From: PNOJ01 sp016706845
GTDB taxonomy: Bacteria > Krumholzibacteriota > Krumholzibacteriia > LZORAL124-64-63
Direction of reading: 5' to 3'
DNA: 64,000 nucleotides
Assembly (NCBI GenBank): GCA_016706845.1
Contig: JADJIV010000006.1
Span: 62,001-126,000, forward strand
The stretch's first letter is position 1; the number at the start of each line of letters is the position of its first letter. Positions 17,196 through 25,237 of this stretch are shown here, in pieces. The notes under the pieces are model-generated. The model saw nothing but the letters and a program-made list of their open reading frames with translations. It did no database searches and was not told where the DNA came from. The position numbers and the translations under genes are program-made.

Positions 17196-18488
17196 ATGGG
17201 AATGACAGTCGTCGAGAAGATCCTGGCCAGGGCGGCGGGCGTGCCGGCCGTCAGGGCCCTGGACATCGTGGAGCCGCGCGTCGATCTCGCCATGTCGCAC
17301 GAGAACGCGGCCCTAGTCATCAACCAGTTCAACGAGATCCACCAAGGCACGGGCCGCGAGCCCAAGCCCTGGGACCCCGACCGCATCGCCGTCATCTTCG
17401 ACCACCGGGTGCCGGCCGAGGGGCCCAAGACCGCCACCAACCAGAAGCTCATCCGCGGCTTCGTGGCGCGCCACGGCATCGCCAAGTTCCACGACATCCG
17501 CGGCGACCTCGGCGGCATCTGCCACCAGATCCTGCCGGAGCGCGGCTACGTGCGGCCCGGTTTCGTGGTCGTCGGCACCGACAGCCACACGACCAGCCAC
17601 GGGGCCCTGGGCTGCTTCGCCTTCGGCATCGGCGCCACCGAGATGGCCTCGGTCTGGACGCTCGGCGTCGCGCTCAACATCGAGGTGCCGCCGACCATCA
17701 AGGTCGTCGTCAGCGGCAGGTTCCAGGAGCACGTCGGGCCGAAGGACCTGATCCTGCACCTGATCGGCCGGCTCACGGCCCAGGGCGCCAACTTCCGCGT
17801 GCTCGAGTTCCACGGCGACACGATCGCGGCGATGTCGACGAGCGGTCGCCTGACCATCTGCAACATGAGCGTCGAGGCCGGCGCCACCGGCGGCCTCGTA
17901 CCCGCCGACGCCGAGACCGAGCGCTACCTGCGCCAGGAGGCCGGCGTCACGGGGCCCCTCGCGCCGGTCCGGCCGGACGCCGACGCCGTCTACGAGCGGG
18001 TCGTCGAGGTCGACGTATCCCGGCTCGAACCGCAGATCGCCTGCCCGCACACGGTCGACAACGTGAAGCCGATCGGCGAGGTCGCCGGCAAGGCCGTGCA
18101 GCAGATCGTGATCGGCAGCTGCACCAACGGCCGCCTGGACGACCTCGAGATCGCCGCCGGGATCCTCAGGGGCAAGCAGGTCGCCCCCGGCACGCGCATG
18201 CTGGTCTTCCCCGCGTCGGGGCGGATCTACTCCCAGGCGCTGGAGGCCGGCTACCTGCAGGACTTCATGAAGGCCGGCGCCGTGGTGATGAACTCGGGCT
18301 GCGGCCCGTGCCTGGGCATCCACCAGGGGGCGCTCGGCGACGAGGAAGTGGCGCTCGCCACCACCAACCGCAACTTCAAGGGCCGCATGGGCAACCCGAA
18401 ATCCGAGGTCTACCTGTGCAGCTCGGCCGTCGCCGCGGCCAGCGCCATCACCGGCGTCATCACCGATCCGCGCGCAGGAGGTCGCTGA
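17196..18488 (+). CDS. Aconitase/isopropylmalate dehydratase large subunit
   Basis: A 430-residue catalytic subunit of a two-subunit 4Fe-4S hydro-lyase (LeuC/homoaconitase type). VIFDHRVPAE, GTDSHTTSHGALG and the cluster cysteines in GSCTNGR and SGCGPCLG are all present. LeuC-type enzymes isomerise 2-hydroxy-2-substituted malates to their 3-substituted isomers. The ATG at 17196 follows an AGGAG. It is directly followed by the small subunit, with one base between stop and start. Length and motifs fit the archaeal/methanogen-like short LeuC group, whose substrate range is broad. Confidence 0.92.
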   Translation: MGMTVVEKILARAAGVPAVRALDIVEPRVDLAMSHENAALVINQFNEIHQGTGREPKPWDPDRIAVIFDHRVPAEGPKTATNQKLIRGFVARHGIAKFHDIRGDLGGICHQILPERGYVRPGFVVVGTDSHTTSHGALGCFAFGIGATEMASVWTLGVALNIEVPPTIKVVVSGRFQEHVGPKDLILHLIGRLTAQGANFRVLEFHGDTIAAMSTSGRLTICNMSVEAGATGGLVPADAETERYLRQEAGVTGPLAPVRPDADAVYERVVEVDVSRLEPQIACPHTVDNVKPIGEVAGKAVQQIVIGSCTNGRLDDLEIAAGILRGKQVAPGTRMLVFPASGRIYSQALEAGYLQDFMKAGAVVMNSGCGPCLGIHQGALGDEEVALATTNRNFKGRMGNPKSEVYLCSSAVAAASAITGVITDPRAGGR

Positions 18489-18489
18489 C

Positions 18490-18987
18490 ATGGGCAAGGT
18501 CGTACTGACGCTCGGGAAGGACATCAGCACCGACGACATCTACCCCGGCCGGTTCATGGCCACGGTCCTGCCGACCGAGACGCCGCAGTTCTGTTTCCAC
18601 GACCGCACGGAGTTCAACGCGCAGCTCAAGGCCGGGGCGATCCCGGCCGGCAGCCTCGTCGTCGCGGACGAGAACTTCGGCTGCGGTTCGAGCCGCGAAC
18701 AGGCGGTGAGCACCATCCGGGGCCACGAGCTCGTCATCGTCGCGCGGAGCATCGCGCGCATCTTCCTGCAGAACGCCATCAACCTCGGCCTGAGCCTGGT
18801 CATCTGCCCGACCATCGAGGCGGAGGTGGGGGACGAGCTCGAGCTCGCCTCCGGGAAGGTGCTGAACCGGACCAGCGGCAGGGAGTTCGACGCCGTGCCG
18901 CTGCCGCCGGCGCGGCAGGCGATCGTCGATGCGGGGGGGCTGATCCCCTACACCCGCAAGAAGCTGCTCGAGCTGCCGGCTCGGTGA
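18490..18987 (+). CDS. Aconitase/isopropylmalate dehydratase small subunit
   Basis: A 165-residue LeuD-type swivelling subunit with DISTDDIYPGRFMAT at the N-terminus and the NFGCGSSREQAV serine-arginine loop that contacts the substrate. It pairs with the preceding large subunit to form the active dehydratase. It is last in the operon, meeting the convergent DUF6132-like gene ten bases downstream. Confidence 0.92.
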   Translation: MGKVVLTLGKDISTDDIYPGRFMATVLPTETPQFCFHDRTEFNAQLKAGAIPAGSLVVADENFGCGSSREQAVSTIRGHELVIVARSIARIFLQNAINLGLSLVICPTIEAEVGDELELASGKVLNRTSGREFDAVPLPPARQAIVDAGGLIPYTRKKLLELPAR

Positions 18988-18996
18988 TCACGGTCG

Positions 18997-19197
18997 TCAG
19001 TCGCGGCGGCCTCGCCCGGAGGTCAGCAGCCACCCGATCGCCGCGCCCCAGAGGACCGCGACGACCGGGTTGGCGCTGATCCGTCAGGTCGCGCCGCTGC
19101 AGTGCTGCCAGTAGTGCCAGAGATAGCCGAGCGCGCCGCCGAGGACGGGACCCCCGAGGCGGCGCGCCGTTTTGCGCAGGCGCGGGTGGATGGTCAC
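18997..19197 (-). CDS. DUF6132-like small membrane protein with in-frame TGA (candidate selenoprotein)
   Basis: Read with the TGA at 19084-19086 as an amino acid, this is a 66-residue protein: a basic N-terminus, a membrane segment (PVLGGALGYLWHYWQ), the motif Cys33-Ser-Gly-Ala-Thr-TGA38-Arg-Ile-Ser-Ala-Asn-Pro, and a second membrane segment (VVAVLWGAAIGWLLTS). From memory, DUF6132 proteins carry Gly-Cys-x4-Cys-Pro-Ile-Thr-Ser-Asn-Pro at this place. The TGA falls exactly on the second conserved cysteine and the frame continues to a normal stop. The GTG start overlaps the stop of the upstream hydrolase gene. Selenocysteine is inferred; a Cys-to-stop base change is the alternative. Confidence 0.7.
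19043..19086 (-). promoter_or_regulatory. Possible bacterial SECIS hairpin after the in-frame TGA
   Basis: Hand folding of the message from the TGA gives a lower stem of GCGCC with GGCGC (19076-19072 and 19047-19043), an asymmetric internal loop, and an upper stem of ACCCG with CGCGGT holding one bulge (19070-19066 and 19060-19055). The apical loop is GTCGT, starting 21 bases after the T of the TGA. A loop beginning with G at about this distance agrees with bacterial SECIS rules. In GC-rich DNA such a fold can arise by chance. Confidence 0.4.
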
Positions 19198-20273
19198 GGC
19201 TGCACGTACCCCGCAATGTGGAGCTGCTCCACGTTCGCGAAGGTGCGCGGCGGCTTCAGGTGCTTCGCCAGGAAGCGGTAGACCCGCAGCCGGATCTCCT
19301 GCGCGCCCTTCGTATCGAGACGGTCGAAGCTGTGGCCGCCGGGCGCGGCCTCGTAGATCTCGTGCTCGAACTGCTTGCCCTCGGCCTTCAGTGCCTGGAC
19401 CAGGTGCTCGACCTCCAGCACGTTCACGTCCTCGTCGGTGGTGTTGGACAGCACCAGCAGCGGCGTCTTCAGCTTCCGGACGTTCCACACGGGCGACCGC
19501 CGCTTGTACTCGGGGATGTTCTCGCCGACCGTCTGGCCGATGTGGTAGTCGGCCGAGAAGTCGTCCCGGTATTCCTGGCCCAGGTAGCCCAGGCGCGCGA
19601 CGAGGTCGCTGACCGGCACGCCCGCGTAGGCGCAGGCGTAGTCGCCGGGGTGCTCGAAGACGCTCATCAGGCTGATCAGCCCGCCGTGGCTCCAGCCGAT
19701 CGCGCCCACGCGGCCCGGATCCACGAAATCGTAGTTCTCCAGGACGTAGGCGCGGCAGGCGTGGGCGTCCTCGACCTCCAGCCCGCCGTAGTCGATGCTC
19801 GTACAGGCCGCGGCCGTAGCCCGTGCTGCCGCGGTACTCCGGCGCCACCACCACGTAGCCCCTGGGCGAGCAGCCGCGCACGATGTGCGCGTGGTAGGTC
19901 GTGAAGTCGGCGTGGACGCGCCGTGCGACAGCACCAGCAGCGGCGCCTTGCGGCCGGGATCGAGATCGCGGGGGATGAAGACGTAGGCCCAGAACTTCAG
20001 CGGGTTGCCGGCGCCGATGCCCGTGGGGTTGGTCTCCTTCCACTTCGGCGGCCCGTACAGGCGCACCTTGTCGATGTGGGCGACATCGCCGACGCGGTCG
20101 AACCAGAGGCCGTCGTCGACCTGCTTCTGCAGCTCGTCGAGGCGGTGGCCGAGGTTCTCGAGGGCGCCGAGCACCTCGTCGAGCTTGGCGCCGTCGGCGG
20201 CGGGGGTTTCCTGGGCGACGGCGGCCAGCGGAACCGCGAGGACGAAGAGGCAGGCCAAAAGCAGGCGGCGCAT
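19194..20273 (-). CDS. Exported prolyl-oligopeptidase-like alpha/beta hydrolase (two compensating frameshifts)
   Basis: A signal peptide (MRRLLLACLFVLAVPLAAVA) precedes a short coiled region and an alpha/beta hydrolase. The nucleophile elbow is GWSHGG; an acidic residue lies in TTDEDVNV and His in PGGHSFD, as in S9/dienelactone-type hydrolases. Between about 19921 and 19802 the coding passes through another frame with VHADFTTYHAHIVRG, GYVVVAPEYRGSTGYGRGLY, so one base is missing near 19921 and one is extra near 19802. GGAGG precedes the ATG. The gene is about 70 bp downstream of an M28 peptidase gene and overlaps the DUF6132-like start, so the three probably form one transcript. Its substrate, peptide or ester, is unknown. 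Confidence 0.82.
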   Translation of the reverse strand: MRRLLLACLFVLAVPLAAVAQETPAADGAKLDEVLGALENLGHRLDELQKQVDDGLWFDRVGDVAHIDKVRLYGPPKWKETNPTGIGAGNPLKFWAYVFIPRDLDPGRKAPLLVLSHGASTPTSRPTTRTSCAAARPGATWWWRRSTAAARATAAACTSIDYGGLEVEDAHACRAYVLENYDFVDPGRVGAIGWSHGGLISLMSVFEHPGDYACAYAGVPVSDLVARLGYLGQEYRDDFSADYHIGQTVGENIPEYKRRSPVWNVRKLKTPLLVLSNTTDEDVNVLEVEHLVQALKAEGKQFEHEIYEAAPGGHSFDRLDTKGAQEIRLRVYRFLAKHLKPPRTFANVEQLHIAGYVQP

Positions 20274-20344
20274 GGCGTATCCTCCGGGTGGGGGTGCCCG
20301 GCGAGCATGGACCACGGCGGCGCGCCGGTCAACCCGCCCGGAGC

Positions 20345-21591
20345 CTAGGGCGCTTCGGCGATCGCCCACAGCAGCGCCGCGACCGCGGCCACGTTCCGCT
20401 GCAGGTCCGCGGGGTCGACCTTGTCCAGCGTGTCGGCCGGGCTGTGGTGGACGTCGAAGTAGTGCTCGCCGTGGACGCGGTGGCCGATCAGCGGCACACC
20501 GGCGTCCGCCAGGAACGAGATGTCGACGCCGCCGCCGCCCGGAGACACCGCGTCCGCGCCCAGCGGCGCCAGCGGCGCGGCCAGCGCGGCGAAACGCGCG
20601 ACGGTGGCCGAATCGGCCTGGACCGTGAAGCCGGCCGGGGCGTAGCCGCCCGAGTCGCATTCCAGCGCCGCCCGGTGCCGCGGCAGTTCCCCGGCGTGGT
20701 CGCGGGCGTAGCCGCGGCCGCCCTGCTGGGTCATCTCCTCGTCGGCGAAGAGCACCACGCGCAGCGTGCGGCGGGGCGCGAGGCCCAGGCGTTTCAGCAG
20801 GAAGGCGGCCTCCATGACGATGGCGCAGCCGGCGCCGTCGTCGTGGGCGCCGCTGCCGACGTCCCACGAGTCGAGGTGGGCGCCGGCCAGGACGATCTCG
20901 TCCGGCAGCTCGCGGCCGGTCAGGTCGGCGACCACGTTGGCGCTCTGCACGTCGGGCAACTGGGCGGCGGCCATCTCCAGGCGCACGCGCACCGGACCGC
21001 GGCGCGCCAGGCGGGTCAGCAGGGCCGCGTCCTCCACGGCGGGCGGCGGCGACGGCGCCGCGGCCCCGGTACTGCACGGTCTTGCCGTACCCCTCCCACG
21101 GCGGATCGAACAGCACGAGGCGCCCGGCGGCCTCGGCGGCGCGCGCCTCCAGTTCGTCGAAGTCGCGCACGGCCAGGACCTCGGCCGTGATCCCGCCCGG
21201 CGGTGTGCCCACGCTGCCGCCCAGCCCCAGCATCGTCAGCGGCTGTTCGTAGGGCTCCAGCAGCGTGCAGGTCTCGCGGCCGCGCACCCAGTGCGGCACC
21301 ATCACCGGCTCGGCGCGCGCGCCGTCCAGGCCGCCCGCACGCAGGCGTTCCTGGGCCCAGTCGACGGCCCGGCGCTGACCGTCCGAACCGTTCAGGCGCG
21401 GGCCCGCGGTGTCGCAGAGGTCGGTCAGCAGTTCGTAGGCGGAACTGTCGGCCAGGGCGGCGGCGATGATGCGTTCCACGGGCGCCGGGGCGGAGCCGCG
21501 GGCGCGGGCGGGCACGGCGTCGTTCGTCATGAGACCTCCCAGCGCGATCAGGATCGCGGCGGCGCGGGCTGGTGCGGAGCGGGTGGGTCAT
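20345..21591 (-). CDS. M28 family zinc aminopeptidase, frameshifted and internally shortened
   Basis: The C-terminal half has the M28 metal ligands in order: AGAHLDSWDVG, HDDGAG, FADEEMTQQG, ECDSGG and VHHSPADT. The N-terminal half (IIAAALADSSAYELLTDLCD, GPRLNGSDGQRRAV) is in another frame; the shift lies near 21050. At the join, QYRGRGAVAAA runs almost directly into VEDAALLTRLARRGPV, so roughly 50 residues of the usual protease-associated domain appear to be missing. An ATG at 21591 behind GGAGGA would add a signal peptide (ARAAAILIALGGL) if one extra base before 21530 is allowed; otherwise the start is 21530. Whether the deletion is real or a collapse at GCC repeats is undecided. Confidence 0.75.
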
Positions 21592-21617
21592 GGGTCCTCC
21601 GGCGCGGCGGGGCGCCA

Positions 21618-22493
21618 TCAGCTCGAGGTGACCATCACGATCCCGGCGACCGCCAGCGCCGAGGCCGCCAGCTTGCGTCGGGTGAAAGGCTCGTGCAGGA
21701 AGAACGAGGCCAGGATCAGCACGTAGATCGTGCTGGTCTGGTTCAGGACCGCGGCGGCGCCGGCCTGGGTGTACTTCATGCCCGCGAGCCAGAACATCAG
21801 CGCCAGGTACGAGCCCAGGATCGTGGCCGGCAGGCTGAAGCGCCAGGACGGGCTCGGCCGGAACGCGTCCAGGTAGCGGCGGCGCTGCGGCGAGATCGCG
21901 GCCATCGGCACCATCACGGCCAGCGCGCCTAGCTGCCGCACGGTCGTGGACCACAACACGGGCTGCCGTTCCAGCACCGGTTTGGCGACGACGACGCCCA
22001 GGGCGATGGCCGCCATCGCGGCCATGCCCATCAGCGAACCCTTCAACAGGGCCCGCGGCGGCACGCCGGCCGGGGCCGGGTGACCCGAGGCGACCAGCAC
22101 CGCCGCGATCACCGTCACCATGCCCGCCAGCTGCCACGCGTTCAGGTGCTCGCCGATCAGCAGGAAGGCGAACAGCACCACCAGCGGCGAGTACAGGCAG
22201 TCGACGATGGCGGTGACGCCCGCCCCGACGATGTTCAGGCAGCGGTGGAACAGGGTGTCGGCCACCGCGATCGCGATGACGCCGCTGGCCATCAGGGTCA
22301 GCACGTCGCGCAGCGGCGCGTCGCGCACCAGACCCTGGCCGGACACCAGCGTCGTGGCCACCAGCAGCACGCAGCTGATGCCGACCCGGAACAGGTTCAA
22401 CGCGAACGGCGAAACGGTCTCGCCGGAGCGCTTCAGCAGGATGACCGCGGCGGCCCAGACCACGGCGCAGAGCAGGGCGTAGAACTCTCCCAA
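21618..22493 (-). CDS. EamA/DMT family transporter
   Basis: A 291-residue integral membrane protein with ten predicted helices in two EamA halves: FYALLCAVVWAAAVILLKRS opens the first and RALLKGSLMGMAAMAAIALG the second. The conserved tail of each half is visible (YSPLVVLFAFLLIGEHLN and TSTIYVLILASFFLHEP). These drug/metabolite transporters usually move amino acids or other small metabolites; specificity is unknown. It is divergent from the membrane protein gene at 22598. Confidence 0.88.
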   Translation of the reverse strand: MGEFYALLCAVVWAAAVILLKRSGETVSPFALNLFRVGISCVLLVATTLVSGQGLVRDAPLRDVLTLMASGVIAIAVADTLFHRCLNIVGAGVTAIVDCLYSPLVVLFAFLLIGEHLNAWQLAGMVTVIAAVLVASGHPAPAGVPPRALLKGSLMGMAAMAAIALGVVVAKPVLERQPVLWSTTVRQLGALAVMVPMAAISPQRRRYLDAFRPSPSWRFSLPATILGSYLALMFWLAGMKYTQAGAAAVLNQTSTIYVLILASFFLHEPFTRRKLAASALAVAGIVMVTSS

Positions 22494-22597
22494 GACGGTC
22501 TCCCGGTGATCGGCGGCGTGAATGCAGGTTGAACGGCGGCGCCGGACGTGGAATCATCGCACCGTTGCCGTCCCTTCCGCAAGCAGGGGGTTGAGCC

Positions 22598-23563
22598 ATG
22601 ATCGTCGGATACGCGGCGCCGCTGCACCGGGCCTGGGCCCGCGCCCGCGGCATGCTTCTGACGGGCGCGAGCCTCGAGACGTGGTTCGTGCTGGGGTTCA
22701 CGGCCTGGCTGGCCCGCCTCTGGGACAACGCCGGCCTGGGCGGCTCCTGGGACCGCGACCTCGTCCACATCAAGGACCGTGACTGGCGGGTGACGAACCT
22801 GGACGAGCTGCGCCACCTCGACTTCTTCGGCCACGAGCTCGGCGGGCTCGGCCTGGGGATCCTGACCGGGCTGGGCGTGCTGGCGCTGCTGCTGGCGGTG
22901 CTGCTGACGTGGGTGAGCTCCCGCGGCGAGTTCTGCTTCCTGGACAACGTCGTGCACCGCCGCGCCCGCGTGAGCGAGCCGTGGCGGCGCTTCGCGCAGC
23001 AGGGCGACTCGCTCTTCCTCTGGCGCCTGGCCTTCCAGGTGGTGGCGGGCGCCTTCGCGCTGGCCCTGATCCTGCCCGGCTTGCTGCTGGTGATCGGCGC
23101 GATCACCACCGAGAGCCTGCGCGGCCTCGGCATCGCGGGCGCGGTCCTGCTGGCGATGCTGGGGATCGTGCTGGCGGTCGCGGCCGCCCTGATCTCCTTC
23201 TGGACCGACCAGTTCGTGGTGCCCGTGATGTACCGCGACGGTTCCGGGGTGCAGGCTGCCTGGCGCCGCACGCTGCCACTGGTGCGCGAGCACATCGACC
23301 AGGCCGTGCTGTTCGCCCTGTTCTGGCTGCTGCTGACCCTGGTTGTCGGCGCGGCGATCACCGTGCTGGGCCTGCTGACCTGCTGCATCGGCTGGCTCGT
23401 GCTGGCGATCCCGTACCTCGGCACCGTGATCATGCTGCCGATCTACGTCACGGCCCGCGCGCTGGGCCCCGAGTTCCTGGCGCAGTACGGCGAGGAGTGG
23501 CGCCTGTGGCCGCGCGACGGGCAGTCGCCGCCCGACGACGCGGGCCCGTATACCACCGCTTAA
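22598..23563 (+). CDS. Multi-pass membrane protein of unknown function
   Basis: A 321-residue integral membrane protein with about five hydrophobic segments (near 90-110, 145-170, 175-205, 245-275 and 278-298) and polar loops containing WRRFAQQGDSLFLWRL and YRDGSGVQAAWRRTLPLV. The second loop resembles glycerophosphoryl diester-type and DUF4013-like membrane domains in which an amphipathic helix follows an inward-facing loop. No catalytic motif is seen. It lies 9 bp upstream of pyruvate kinase, probably cotranscribed, with no evident functional link. Confidence 0.75.
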   Translation: MIVGYAAPLHRAWARARGMLLTGASLETWFVLGFTAWLARLWDNAGLGGSWDRDLVHIKDRDWRVTNLDELRHLDFFGHELGGLGLGILTGLGVLALLLAVLLTWVSSRGEFCFLDNVVHRRARVSEPWRRFAQQGDSLFLWRLAFQVVAGAFALALILPGLLLVIGAITTESLRGLGIAGAVLLAMLGIVLAVAAALISFWTDQFVVPVMYRDGSGVQAAWRRTLPLVREHIDQAVLFALFWLLLTLVVGAAITVLGLLTCCIGWLVLAIPYLGTVIMLPIYVTARALGPEFLAQYGEEWRLWPRDGQSPPDDAGPYTTA

Positions 23564-23572
23564 GGAGTTCCG

Positions 23573-24997
23573 ATGCGCCGCACGAAGATCGTCGCCACGC
23601 TGGGTCCGGCCACGCGGGAACCGGAGATGCTGCTCGAGCTGATCCGCGCCGGCCTGGACGTGGTGCGCCTGAACTTCAGCCACGGCACGCTGGACGTGAA
23701 GCGCAAGGCCATCCTCGACGTGCGCGCCGCGGCGGACGCGGCGGGACGGCCGGTGGCCATCCTGCAGGATCTCGCCGGCCCGAAGATCCGCATCGGCGGC
23801 TTCGCGAACGGGCCGGTGACCCTGCGCCGGGGCGACCTGTTCACCCTGACCGCGCGCGACGTGCCCGGCGACGAGCGTGCGGTGTCGGTCGACTACAAGG
23901 ACCTGCCCAGCGACGTGGTCCTCGGCGACACGCTGCTGCTGGCCGACGGGTCTCTCTGCCTGAAGGTGGAGAAGATCGACGGTCCCGACGTCGTCTGCCG
24001 CGTCGAGACCGGCGGCGAACTGAGCGCCAACAAGGGGATCAACCTGCCGAGCGGCACGATCAGCGCCCCGATCCTCGACGACAAGGACCTCGAGGACCTG
24101 CGCTTCGGGCTGGCCGAGAACGTCGACTACGTGGCCCTGTCGTTCGTGCGCAACGCGTCGGACGTCCTGGCCTGCCGCGCTGCGATGGACGACATCGGGA
24201 CCCGGCGGCCCATCATCGCCAAGATCGAGCAGCGCGAAGCCATCGCGAACATCGACGAGATCCTGCAGGTGGTCGACGGGCTGATGGTGGCCCGCGGCGA
24301 CCTGGGCGTCGAGATCCCGCTGGAGCACGTACCCGGTGTGCAGAAATCCCTGATCTACAAAGCCAACGCCGCCGGCGTGCCGGTGATCACGGCCACGCAG
24401 ATGCTGCGCTCGATGGTCGAGAGCCCGCGCCCCACGCGCGCCGAGGTCTCGGACGTGGCCAACGCCATCCTCGACGGCAGCGACGCGGTGATGCTCTCGG
24501 AGGAGACCGCCGTCGGGCAGTATCCGGTGGAGTCCGTGCGCACCATGGCGCGCATCGCCGCGAGCGCGGAGGAATCCTTCCCCTACGCCGGCTGGAACGC
24601 GCGCTTCCCTTCGACCGTGGGCCTGAACAGAGACGAGGCGGTGGCCCGCGCCGCCTGCCGCATGGCCGCCGAGATCGGCGCCGCCGCCATCATCACCATG
24701 ACCACCAGCGGCAGCACGACGCGCCTGGTCGCCAAGTCGCGCCCGCCGCAGCCGCTGCTGGCGATGACCGACAACGCCGCGGTCTGCCGCCGCCTCGCCC
24801 TCATCTGGGGAGCCACACCCTTCTTCACGCCGGAGGGTGAGACGCTCGAGGAAATGGAACGCGACGCGCTGCGCCTCGCGCTCGACGCCGGTCACGTCGC
24901 GCCTGGTGACTCGGTGGTCGTCACCGCCGGTCTGCCGCTGCACGAAGCGGGACGCACGAACCTCATCAAGATTGTTACGGTGCCGACTCGCTCCTGA
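23573..24997 (+). CDS. pyk: Pyruvate kinase
   Basis: A 474-residue pyruvate kinase, converting phosphoenolpyruvate and ADP to pyruvate and ATP. Family motifs are complete: TKIVATLGPAT at the N-terminus, VRLNFSHG, the active-site Lys in AKIEQREAI, the metal acidic pair in VARGDLGVEIPLE, TATQMLRSMV and SDVANAILDGSDAVMLSEET. The small beta-barrel B domain (about 70-165) and the C-terminal allosteric domain (about 340-474) are present. The stop lies at the left boundary of the long inverted repeat, which may act as its terminator. Confidence 0.96.
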   Translation: MRRTKIVATLGPATREPEMLLELIRAGLDVVRLNFSHGTLDVKRKAILDVRAAADAAGRPVAILQDLAGPKIRIGGFANGPVTLRRGDLFTLTARDVPGDERAVSVDYKDLPSDVVLGDTLLLADGSLCLKVEKIDGPDVVCRVETGGELSANKGINLPSGTISAPILDDKDLEDLRFGLAENVDYVALSFVRNASDVLACRAAMDDIGTRRPIIAKIEQREAIANIDEILQVVDGLMVARGDLGVEIPLEHVPGVQKSLIYKANAAGVPVITATQMLRSMVESPRPTRAEVSDVANAILDGSDAVMLSEETAVGQYPVESVRTMARIAASAEESFPYAGWNARFPSTVGLNRDEAVARAACRMAAEIGAAAIITMTTSGSTTRLVAKSRPPQPLLAMTDNAAVCRRLALIWGATPFFTPEGETLEEMERDALRLALDAGHVAPGDSVVVTAGLPLHEAGRTNLIKIVTVPTRS

Positions 24998-25233
24998 TCG
25001 GGAGATCGTCCCGGCGCCTTCTGCATGGATTCCCTGCGCTCTGCTCATCCACATCCGCTGCGTCGGGGGGCGCGCGCCGGGCACGTCCTGTGCCCGGCGC
25101 GCTTGACGTTCGGGCTCCGGCGCCCTCCTGGCGCCGGAACCCTCTCGACACCCCCGACGCAGCGGATGTGGATGAGCAGAGCGAGGTGATCATGCAGAAG
25201 GGACGGGAGCGATCTCTCGATCAGGAGCGGGCG
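24988..25233. repeat. Long nested inverted repeat with two internal hairpins
   Basis: The interval between the convergent pyk and SRAP genes is one large imperfect palindrome. Inner arms 25037-25069 and 25151-25183 are perfect 33-bp complements; outward the pairing continues through CCTTCTGCATG/CATGCAGAAGG and CGCTCCTGATCG/CGATCAGGAGCG to give arms of about 80 bp. The centre contains two separate perfect hairpins: a 13-bp stem at 25072-25102 with loop GTCCT and a 9-bp stem at 25116-25138 with loop CTCCT. The whole could fold as a three-way junction. It has no open reading frame. A MITE or REP-like element, a bidirectional terminator or a structured RNA are all possible. Confidence 0.9.
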
Positions 25234-25237
25234 CCGG

